This document shows positions 1 through 4,780 of a stretch of 7,563 bases of DNA, piece by piece (within the stretch, counting starts at the first letter, position 1; each line of letters starts with the position of its first letter). The notes under the pieces were generated by a model. It was not told the origin of the DNA and made no database searches. It saw nothing but the letters and a program-made list of their open reading frames with translations. Made by a program: the position numbers and the translations under genes. The DNA lies in assembly GCA_016188625.1 (NCBI GenBank), contig JACPHL010000191.1:1-7563 (forward strand), given 5' to 3'. This DNA is from Candidatus Rokuibacteriota bacterium (GTDB taxonomy: Bacteria; Methylomirabilota; Methylomirabilia; Rokubacteriales; JACPHL01).

Positions 1-102
1 CCGGCCGCTCTGATGGGGAGCCTCTCCATGGGCGTTGCGAGCGATCTCATCTGGGTGGCCCTGGGCCTGCTCGCGGTGGCGGCTGTCTGGCTGATCTCCT
101 GA
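1..102 (+). CDS. small hydrophobic peptide or C-terminus of a cut-off membrane protein
   Basis: The frame is open from the window edge to a TGA at 100-102 and ends in one strongly hydrophobic helix (about LIWVALGLLAVAAVWLIS), so the product should sit in a membrane. Two readings are possible. It may be the tail of a longer protein that starts outside the window. It may instead be a tiny gene starting at ATG 13 (29 residues, no clear ribosome site) or ATG 28 (24 residues). The ATG 28 start has GGGGAG at 15-20 with seven bases of spacing, which favours it. I recognise no family. The lipoprotein gene follows 39 bases later with its own ribosome site, so the two could be cotranscribed. Confidence 0.35.
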   Translation, partial: PAALMGSLSMGVASDLIWVALGLLAVAAVWLIS

Positions 103-141
103 CGGGGAGAGGCCCCGCGCCGCAAAGGGAGGAGGAAAGCC

Positions 142-546
142 ATGCGGAAGGTCATCGCTCTGACGGTCGCTCTGAGTCTCGTCACCCTCACCCTGGGTGC
201 CTGCGCCACGGACTCCATGAGCCCGAGGACGGGCCAGGGCGCCGCGGTGGGCGGCGGGCTCGGCGCGGTGGCGGGGGCCCTGATCGACAAGAACAACCGC
301 TGGCGGGGCGCGGTCCTCGGGGGGGTCATCGGCGCGGTGGCCGGGGGGACCCTGACCGAGATCAGCGCCCGGGCGGGGCGGGAGGCGGCCCAGACCGGCA
401 AGCCCGTTCAGTACGAGTCCACCGACGGCTTCCAGCGGGTGGAGGCCGAGCCCGCGGGGACGACCACGAGCGGGTGCAAGCAGGTCCGCGAGCGGATCTA
501 CCAGGAGGGCAAGCTCGTCCGGGAGCAGACGAGGGAGATCTGCTAG
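142..546 (+). CDS. glycine-zipper lipoprotein
   Basis: This is a 134-residue predicted lipoprotein. Residues 1-20 form a signal peptide (charged MRK, then a hydrophobic stretch) ending in a lipobox-like LGAC, with Cys21 as the expected lipidation site. Residues about 31-71 carry two glycine/alanine-rich segments (GGGLGAVAGAL and GAVLGGVIGAVAGG) separated by a charged turn (DKNNRWR). This is the glycine-zipper pattern of small outer-membrane or periplasmic proteins, in which helices pack tightly in membrane. The C-terminal domain has two cysteines, Cys112 and the last residue Cys134, which could form a disulfide around an EGKLVREQT segment. The start is supported by GGGAGGAGG about 7 bases upstream. 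A perfect hairpin follows 7 bases after the stop. Known for the family: envelope structural or stress roles. Not known: the exact function here. Confidence 0.85.
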   Translation: MRKVIALTVALSLVTLTLGACATDSMSPRTGQGAAVGGGLGAVAGALIDKNNRWRGAVLGGVIGAVAGGTLTEISARAGREAAQTGKPVQYESTDGFQRVEAEPAGTTTSGCKQVRERIYQEGKLVREQTREIC

Positions 547-553
547 GTGCCTC

Positions 554-576
554 GGAGGGGGGCTCTGCCCCCCTCC
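554..576 (+). terminator. perfect 10-bp G/C hairpin after lipoprotein stop
   Basis: GGAGGGGGGC (554-563), loop TCT (564-566) and GCCCCCCTCC (567-576) form a perfect 10-bp stem starting 7 bases after the TAG. No T-run follows, so it is not a textbook intrinsic terminator; it may stop transcription with Rho or protect the 3' end. The same arm sequence recurs after two other stop codons in the window (3100-3127 and 7005-7029), which supports a 3'-end role. It also lies just upstream of the next ribosome binding site. Confidence 0.55.
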
Positions 577-593
577 CGCTCGAGGGGAGCAGG

Positions 594-1406
594 ATGACGA
601 TTGAGGCCTCGCCCGGGAGCCGCATGAAACTCGGCCTCGCCCTGGGCCTCCTGCTCGTCCTGGTGGCGGCCGTCCCGGCCGTCGCGGAGGAGCGGGTGTC
701 GCTCTCGGGCTCGGTGAACTACTCGCGCGGCGATTACGGGACCGACGAGGACACTACGCTCCTCTACGTCCCGTTCACGCTCCGGGTGAGGCCGACCGAG
801 CGGCTCACCCTGGGGGTGACCGTGCCGTATATCCGGCAGACCACCCAGGCCGTCGTGTTCACCGGCGGCGGGGTCGCCAGGCGCGGAGACCAGGAGCGCC
901 GGGTCGAGCCGCGCCGGACCGAGGAGGGGCTGGGGGACATCCTGGTGAAGGGGGAGTACGTCCTGCTCCGGGAGGGGCTGGTCCTCCCCGAGATCGCCGG
1001 CGCGGTCAAGGTCAAGGTCCCGACCGCCGACGAGGATCGCGGGCTCGGGACCGGCGAGTTCGACGAGACCATCGGCCTGGGCCTCGGCAAGACCCTCCTC
1101 CCGCGCCTGGTCGGCTATCTCGATCTGGCCTACACCTTCGTCGGGTCGCCGCCCGGGGAGCAGTTCGACAACGTCTTCGCCTGGAGCGTCGGGGCCGCCT
1201 ACCTGCTCGCCCAGCCGGTCACCCTGTTCGCGTTCCTCGACGGAGCCACGGCCGTCGCCCCGGACCAGGACGACCCGCTGGAGCTCCGGGCCGGGGCCGA
1301 GTTCAAGCTCACCAGGGCGGTACGGCTCACCGGCTCGGGGAGCGTCGGGCTGAGCGACGGGGCGGCCGACTACGGCGCCTCGGCGGGGCTCGCGTTTCGC
1401 TTTTGA
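594..1406 (+). CDS. predicted outer-membrane beta-barrel, meta-pathway transporter-like
   Basis: With this start the protein has 270 residues. It opens with a signal peptide (hydrophobic core from about residue 13, AVA|EE cleavage near residue 31). The mature part has many alternating-hydrophobicity strands, for example a YVPFTLRVRP strand followed by RLTLGVTVPYIRQT, and later LGDILVKGEYVLL. It ends in aromatic AFRF, the typical C-terminal signature for barrel assembly. The 'GLGDI' segment and the strand pattern fit the phenol-degradation meta-pathway family (PF13557-like) of outer-membrane proteins, usually annotated as transporters without a proven substrate. ATG 594 is preceded by GAGGGGAG. 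ATG 624 (MKLGLALG) has GGGAG upstream and would give a more compact signal peptide, so either start is possible. The gene follows the lipoprotein by 47 bases, separated by a hairpin. Confidence 0.75.
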   Translation: MTIEASPGSRMKLGLALGLLLVLVAAVPAVAEERVSLSGSVNYSRGDYGTDEDTTLLYVPFTLRVRPTERLTLGVTVPYIRQTTQAVVFTGGGVARRGDQERRVEPRRTEEGLGDILVKGEYVLLREGLVLPEIAGAVKVKVPTADEDRGLGTGEFDETIGLGLGKTLLPRLVGYLDLAYTFVGSPPGEQFDNVFAWSVGAAYLLAQPVTLFAFLDGATAVAPDQDDPLELRAGAEFKLTRAVRLTGSGSVGLSDGAADYGASAGLAFRF

Positions 1407-1430
1407 CGATGCCCTGCGTCTTCGAGACCT

Positions 1431-1450
1431 GGCCCGCCAGCCTGCGGGCC
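1431..1450 (+). terminator. 7-bp GC hairpin after barrel gene
   Basis: GGCCCGC (1431-1437), loop CAGCCT and GCGGGCC (1444-1450) form a perfect 7-bp stem, 25 bases after the stop of the barrel gene. No T-run follows. It could end transcription of the barrel gene, but in DNA this GC-rich such stems also arise by chance. Confidence 0.3.
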
Positions 1451-1589
1451 GCGCGACGACAGGAGCTCGTTCGGGAGGTTCAGCCGCTGTGCAGTGAGCG
1501 GGTGACCGTCCACCCGGCGGCGACCTCGCCGGCGAAGGAGGGGGTATAACCGGCGCGGTCACGGAGGATGACCGGAAAAAGGAAAAGGG

Positions 1590-1763
1590 ATGGAGCAGAT
1601 TCTCCCGAGGGGATTCCTGTGGGGCTTTGCCGTCGCGCTGCAGTTGCTGGGCGTGGTCTTGATGCTGTGCCTTTTCGAGAGCACCAAGGGGGGCGTCTGC
1701 GACTGGGTCGTGGACCCCGTCTGGTTGGTCGTCAGGTCGATGAGGCGCTTCCTTAGCGGGTAG
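1590..1763 (+). CDS. small single-helix membrane protein
   Basis: This is a 57-residue reading frame with a convincing ribosome site (AAGGA at 1579-1583, six bases before the ATG). The N-terminus MEQILPRGF leads into one transmembrane helix of about 20 residues (roughly residues 10-29: LWGFAVALQLLGVVLMLCLF). A soluble part with CDWVVDP and a basic tail (RSMRRF) follow. The amphipathic layout is what a real small membrane protein shows. An overlapping frame starting at 1568 encodes only a charged, low-complexity peptide and is the less likely one. I do not recognise a family. It has no obvious partner: the barrel gene ends 183 bases upstream, and a new promoter starts about 36 bases downstream. 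Confidence 0.55.
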   Translation: MEQILPRGFLWGFAVALQLLGVVLMLCLFESTKGGVCDWVVDPVWLVVRSMRRFLSG

Positions 1764-1798
1764 GGCTCAGCGCGCCACGACCTCCATCTCCAAGAATG

Positions 1799-1807
1799 TG
1801 CTATATT
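1799..1807 (+). promoter_or_regulatory. extended -10 promoter for the PA2779-like gene
   Basis: TGC (1799-1801) followed by TATATT (1802-1807) forms an extended -10 element. No good -35 hexamer lies 17 bases upstream (GACCTC at 1779-1784), which extended -10 promoters tolerate. Transcription would begin near 1814, giving a leader of about 57 bases. That leader has an imperfect hairpin at 1809-1829 (CGCTC/GAGCG closing GGG/CCC). Two other promoters in the window share the TGCTA core. Confidence 0.5.
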
Positions 1808-1870
1808 ACGCTCGGGATGCCCGGGAGCGTGAGAACCCGAAACGCTGCTGACCATTGGAGGGTGCGCACC

Positions 1871-2266
1871 ATGGCTCGTGAACGGTTCCTCCGACCCCGC
1901 TGGCTCGCGTACCCCCTCATCGCCTGGGGGCTCCTCTTCTGCCTGCTCCCCAACCCCGCCCTGGGGGCGCCGCTGCCGTCCCAGGTCACCGAGGGCGGGA
2001 GCGCCGGCGACCTGGACCGGCTCCGCCAGGCCCTCGAGCTCCAGATCGTCAAGGAGCAGCTCGGCCAGCTCGGGCTCACCCCTGAGGAGGCCCAGGCCAA
2101 GCTGGCCTCCCTCGCCCCGGACGAGATCCACCAGCTCGCGGTCCGGGTCCAGGAGGTCCAGGCCGGCGGGAACGGCGTCGAGCTGGTGGCGGTCGTCCTC
2201 CTGGCGGTCATCCTCTTCATCGTCATCCTGGAGCTCCTCGGACGGCGGGTGATCTCGCGCGGATGA
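1871..2266 (+). CDS. PA2779-family small membrane protein
   Basis: This 131-residue protein has three parts. A basic N-terminus and hydrophobic segment (about residues 11-33, ending ALGAPLPS) look like a signal peptide or first membrane helix. A charged helical middle (about 47-97) contains EQLGQLGLTPEEAQAKLASL and DEIHQLAVRVQEV. A C-terminal membrane helix (about 104-124, VELVAVVLLAVILFIVIL) ends the protein. The 'L-G-(hydrophobic)-P-E-E-A-Q-A-K-L-x-x-L' helix followed by a Gly-rich turn and terminal helix is the signature of the PA2779 family (DUF6627), whose function is unknown. The start is set by GGAGG at 1857-1861, nine bases before ATG 1871. An ATG at 1796 in the same frame lies upstream of the likely transcription start and is unlikely. 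In other bacteria this family often sits beside a PA2778-type C39-like peptidase. Here the next gene is a metal receptor, 22 bases on. Confidence 0.8.
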   Translation: MARERFLRPRWLAYPLIAWGLLFCLLPNPALGAPLPSQVTEGGSAGDLDRLRQALELQIVKEQLGQLGLTPEEAQAKLASLAPDEIHQLAVRVQEVQAGGNGVELVAVVLLAVILFIVILELLGRRVISRG

Positions 2267-2288
2267 CGGCCGTGTCCTCGGGCGCGCC

Positions 2289-3098
2289 GTGAGCACCCGG
2301 ATCCTCCGGGACGCCAGCGGAGCGGACGTCACCCTCCCCGACCCGCCCCGGCGGATCGTCTCCCTGATCCCCTGCATCACCGAGATCCTCTTCGCCCTCG
2401 GCCTCGACGAGGCCGTGGCCGGGGTCACCCGCTACTGAACCGAGCCCAGGGCCCGGGTGGCCTCCAAGCCGAAAGTCGGAGGGGAGAAGGACCCGGACCT
2501 GGAGGCGATCCGGGCCCTCGCGCCTGACCTCGTCATCGCCAACATCGAGGAGAACCGGCGCGAGGACGTCGAGCGGCTGCGGGCGTGGGGGATCCCGGTC
2601 TACGTGACCTACCCGCGGACGGTGTGGGAGGGCATCCAGCTCGTCCGGCAGCTCGGGGAGGTGACGGGGAGGCTCGAGGCGGCCGAGCCGCTGGCCCGCG
2701 ACCTAGAGCGGCGCTACCGGGAGATCGTGGCGCAGGCCGGGGCGCGCGCGAAGCTCCGGGTCTTCTGCCCGATCTGGCGCCGCCCCTACATGACGATCAA
2801 CCGGGACACCTACGTCCACGACATGCTCGCCCTCGCCGGCGGCGCCAACGTCTTCGCCGACCGCCCCGAGCGCTACCCGACGGTGACCCTCGACGAGGTG
2901 GCGGCCGAGCGTCCCGAGGTGATCCTCCTCCCCGACGAGCCGTACCGGTTCCGCAAGGCCCACCTCGCCGACTTCGAGCCCTACCCGGGGATCCCGGCGG
3001 TGCGGGACGGGCGGATCCACCTCGTGGACGGCAAGCTCCTCTGCTGGTACGGCCCGCGGATCGGTGAGGCCCTCGAGGCCCTGCCCCCCCTCTTTTAA
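2289..3098 (+). CDS. helical-backbone metal receptor (BtuF-like) with in-frame TGA: candidate selenoprotein or nonsense allele
   Basis: Read through one TGA at 2436-2438, this frame gives a 269-residue protein of the helical-backbone metal receptor / cobalamin- or siderophore-binding family. Before the TGA come RRIVSLIPCITEILFALGL and VAGVTRY, the standard opening of the family. After it come TEPRARV, KPKVGGEKDPDLEAIRALAP, DLVIANIEENRREDVERLR and VYVTYPRTV. Further on are VFCPIWRRPYMTINRDTY, ILLPDEPYRF and IHLVDGKLLCWYGPR. Remembered relatives have Cys at the TGA column (TRYC-TEP). Codon use stays normal to the end and no frameshift is seen. No signal peptide is present, which is common in this subfamily. 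The GTG start at 2289 has no strong ribosome site and probably depends on coupling to the gene 22 bases upstream. Alternatives are an inactivated gene, a sequencing error, or a shorter product restarting at GTG 2457. Family assignment is strong; the status of the TGA is undecided. Confidence 0.7.
2453..2496 (+). promoter_or_regulatory. possible SECIS-like stem-loop downstream of the TGA
   Basis: CCGGGT (2453-2458) can pair with ACCCGG (2491-2496), and CCTCC (2461-2465) with GGAGG (2478-2482). These enclose a 12-base apical loop that contains AAAGT, with an internal loop between the two stems. The loop begins 27 bases after the TGA, within the spacing seen for bacterial SECIS elements. Stems this size are common by chance in DNA of this GC content, so it is compatible with selenocysteine insertion but is not proof. 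Confidence 0.2.
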
Positions 3099-3099
3099 C

Positions 3100-3127
3100 T
3101 CGGAGGGGGGCTTCGCCCCCCTTCCGA
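3100..3127 (+). terminator. G6/C6 hairpin after metal-receptor stop
   Basis: TCGGAGGGGGGC (3100-3111), loop TTC, and GCCCCCCTTCCGA (3115-3127) form a 12-bp stem with one bulged T. It starts two bases after the TAA. A C-rich, G-poor stretch ending in AAATT (to 3145) follows. That composition resembles Rho-loading sequence more than an intrinsic terminator tail. It is the first part of a longer dispersed repeat. Confidence 0.6.
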
Positions 3128-3220
3128 ACCTCCCCCCCCAAATTGCGCGGGCCGGGTACCCCCTGTGAGGGTGCGCGCTCGGAGCGGACCATTCTGGCCG
3201 CGAGCCGAGGGTCGAGGGCG
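3100..3220 (+). repeat. dispersed 3'-end element, copy A
   Basis: This copy matches 6926-7029 on the - strand in the same order. Shared blocks are: the GGAGGGGGGC hairpin with right arm GCCCCCCTTCC; a C7-C8 run followed by AA; GCGCGGGCC; CGCTCGGAGCGGACCA; and CCGCGAGCCGAGG then TCGAG. Copy A has about 16 extra bases near 3157-3172, themselves a small hairpin (ACCC/GGGT). The rest of 3099-3272 contains no gene I can support. A short CTCGG/CCGAG dyad at 3241-3256 lies 17 bases beyond the end of the facing RidA-family gene and might terminate it. Confidence 0.65.
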
Positions 3221-3272
3221 AGTGATCCAGACTTGCGTTACTCGGACCGGCCCGAGCCCGGCGCTGGCGCGA

Positions 3273-3839
3273 TCAGTGCCGCCGGGAGCGCGCGCGTCGC
3301 GCCGCCGGGCGCTTCGGCGCCGGCACGGTCCTCCGCCGAGGTGGGGCGGCCGCCCGCCGCGTCGCCCCGGCCCCGGCGGCGTCGGCGACCTCGAGGATCG
3401 CCTCCACCTCCACGGCGACGCCCATGGGGAGGCCGGCCATGCCCACCGCGGAGCGGGCGTGGCGTCCCGCCTCGCCGAAGACCTCCACCATGAGGTCGGA
3501 GAAGCCGTTCACCACCTTCGGCTGGTCCCCGAACCCCTCCGCCGAGTTGACCATCCCGAGGACCTTGACGACCCGTTTGACCCGATCCAGGCTCCCGAGG
3601 GCGTCCCGCGCCGAGGCCAGCAGGTTCAGTCCCACCAGGCGCGCGGCCTGGTAGCCCTCCTCGACGGAGAGGTCCTTCCCGAGCCTCCCGATGTAGGTGA
3701 GCTGCCCGTCCCTGACCGGGACATGCCCGGCCAGGAAGAGGAGGTTGCCCGTCCGAACGGCCCGGACGTAGTTGGCCACGGGTTGGGGGGTGGCGGGGAG
3801 AACGATGTCCAGCTCCACGAGCCGCGCCTCAGCGCCCAT
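3273..3839 (-). CDS. RidA/YjgF-family enamine/imine deaminase with basic tail
   Basis: With ATG at 3839-3837 the protein has 188 residues. AAGGAGG lies at 3855-3849, nine bases upstream, and decides this start over an upstream in-frame ATG at 4034 whose extra residues do not look like RidA. Residues about 1-152 are a YjgF/YER057c/UK114-like domain. It shows LLFLAGHVPV, GKDLSVEEGYQAARL, VKVLGMVNSAEGF and HARSAVGMAGLPMGVAVEVEAI. Arg129 corresponds to the conserved arginine that binds the substrate carboxylate in RidA, while the usual Cys two residues on is Ala. RidA proteins hydrolyse reactive 2-aminoacrylate-type enamines/imines in the cytosol. Residues about 153-188 are an odd Ala/Pro/Arg-rich tail. 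The gene diverges from the NUDIX/reductoisomerase pair. This is the broader subfamily rather than a proven RidA orthologue. Confidence 0.85.
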   Translation of the reverse strand: MGAEARLVELDIVLPATPQPVANYVRAVRTGNLLFLAGHVPVRDGQLTYIGRLGKDLSVEEGYQAARLVGLNLLASARDALGSLDRVKRVVKVLGMVNSAEGFGDQPKVVNGFSDLMVEVFGEAGRHARSAVGMAGLPMGVAVEVEAILEVADAAGAGATRRAAAPPRRRTVPAPKRPAARRARSRRH

Positions 3840-3878
3840 GCGATGCGGCCTCCTTGGGGGGGATTGCGATCTCGCGTC

Positions 3879-3907
3879 ATCCTGGCATACGGGGTCGGAA
3901 CTGTCAA
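3879..3907 (-). promoter_or_regulatory. promoter for the RidA-family gene
   Basis: On the - strand a perfect TTGACA (3907-3902) is followed after 17 bases by CAGGAT (3884-3879), a weak -10. Initiation would be near 3872, leaving a leader of about 33 bases that carries the AAGGAGG ribosome site. Confidence 0.5.
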
Positions 3908-3910
3908 CGG

Positions 3911-3924
3911 GCACCGAGGGGTGC
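3911..3924. promoter_or_regulatory. candidate operator dyad between divergent promoters
   Basis: GCACC-GAGG-GGTGC is a perfect 5+5 inverted repeat. It fills the gap between the -35 hexamer of the leftward promoter (3902-3907) and that of the rightward promoter (3925-3930). This position would let one regulator control both directions. Only position and symmetry support this. Confidence 0.35.
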
Positions 3925-3953
3925 TTGTGGGCCCCAGGCCCCGCTGCTAGAAT
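3925..3953 (+). promoter_or_regulatory. promoter for the NUDIX/reductoisomerase pair
   Basis: TTGTGG (3925-3930), a 17-base spacer and TAGAAT (3948-3953), preceded by TGC, form a good promoter with extended -10. Initiation near 3960 would put an in-frame ATG at 3952 outside the transcript. This supports the ATG at 3985 as the start of the NUDIX gene. Confidence 0.55.
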
Positions 3954-3984
3954 GACCTCGCTTCCCGCGTCGCCGGGGGCCGCG

Positions 3985-4770
3985 ATGCCATCGCCCAAGG
4001 ACGCCGCCACCCTGATCCTGACCCGCGACGGCACGGCGGGGCTCGAGGTCCTCCTCCTCGAGCGCCACCCCGCCAGCCGGTTCGCCCCGGGGGCCTTCGC
4101 CTTCCCCGGGGGGCGGATCGAGGCCGACGACGCCCCGTCCGACGCGGCGCGCTTCTGCTGCGGCCTGACGGCGACCGACGCGGCACAAGCGCTCCGGGAT
4201 GTCTCCCCGCCGGGCCGGGCGCTCGGCTTCTGGGTGGCGGGGATCCGCGAGGCCTTCGAGGAGGTGGGACTCCTCCTGGCCTACGAGCGGACCGGCGAGC
4301 CGCTCCGACTGGAGGGCGAACCCGGCGCCCGCTTCGCGGCGCACCGCCAGGCCTGCCGGCGCGACCCCCGGGCCTTCTGGCGGATGGTCCGCGACGAGCA
4401 GCTCCTCCTGGCCACCGATCGGCTGGCCTACTTCGCGCACTGGATCACCCCGGAGGAGCGGGCCATCCGCTACGACACGCGCTTCTTCGTCGCCGCGACC
4501 CTCCCCGGCCAGGTCCCCGACCCCGACGGCGTCGAGGTGGTGAGCTGGCGCTGGCTCGCCCCGCGCCAGGCCCTGGCGCTCCATCGAGAGCGGCGCTTGC
4601 TCCTCCCCTTCCCGACCATGAAGAGCCTCGAGGTCCTGGAGGGCTTCGACGGGCTCGCCCCGCTCCTGGCCGCGGTCCGACGCCGGGAGGTCCGGGCCGT
4701 CCGCCCGCGGCTCATCGTCGAGGACGGGGAGGAGCGGCTGCTCCTGCCCGGCGATCCCGGCTACTACTGA
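3985..4770 (+). CDS. NUDT19-like NUDIX hydrolase
   Basis: This 261-residue protein begins MPSPKDAATLIL. Residues 41-49 (PGGRIEADD) are the first half of a NUDIX box and residues 88-95 (REAFEEVG) the second half. They are split by about 40 extra residues, the arrangement known from the NUDT19/RP2 group of acyl-CoA/CoA diphosphatases. The glutamates in REAFEEVG would hold the Mg ions. Later blocks are LAYFAHWITPEERAIRYDTRFF and VEVVSWRWLAP. Substrate is likely a CoA ester or other nucleoside diphosphate derivative, acting in the cytosol; the substrate is inferred from family. A G-rich stretch precedes ATG 3985, which fits the promoter position. The next gene starts 10 bases after the stop, so the two form an operon. 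Confidence 0.85.
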   Translation: MPSPKDAATLILTRDGTAGLEVLLLERHPASRFAPGAFAFPGGRIEADDAPSDAARFCCGLTATDAAQALRDVSPPGRALGFWVAGIREAFEEVGLLLAYERTGEPLRLEGEPGARFAAHRQACRRDPRAFWRMVRDEQLLLATDRLAYFAHWITPEERAIRYDTRFFVAATLPGQVPDPDGVEVVSWRWLAPRQALALHRERRLLLPFPTMKSLEVLEGFDGLAPLLAAVRRREVRAVRPRLIVEDGEERLLLPGDPGYY

Positions 4771-4780
4771 GGAGGCCGCC

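Noticed and set aside
1409-1549. A 46-codon frame starting three bases after the barrel stop.
   Set aside because: It has no ribosome site of its own, contains a perfect 7-bp hairpin, and has no recognisable segment or hydrophobic pattern. I treat it as a chance frame.
543-1562. Long open frame on the - strand opposite the barrel gene, and similar long antisense frames elsewhere.
   Set aside because: High GC removes stop codons from other frames. These products are Arg/Pro/Gly/Glu-rich without domains and mirror genes with clear families.
2436-2438. An alternative genetic code in which TGA is always a sense codon.
   Set aside because: The barrel, PA2779-like, RidA-family, NUDIX, reductoisomerase and dehydrogenase genes all end naturally at TGA with family-typical lengths.
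2457-3098. The downstream part of the metal receptor as an independent gene starting at GTG 2457.
   Set aside because: This would lack the conserved N-terminal lobe opening that is intact upstream in the same frame, and there is no ribosome site before 2457. I prefer one interrupted or recoded gene.
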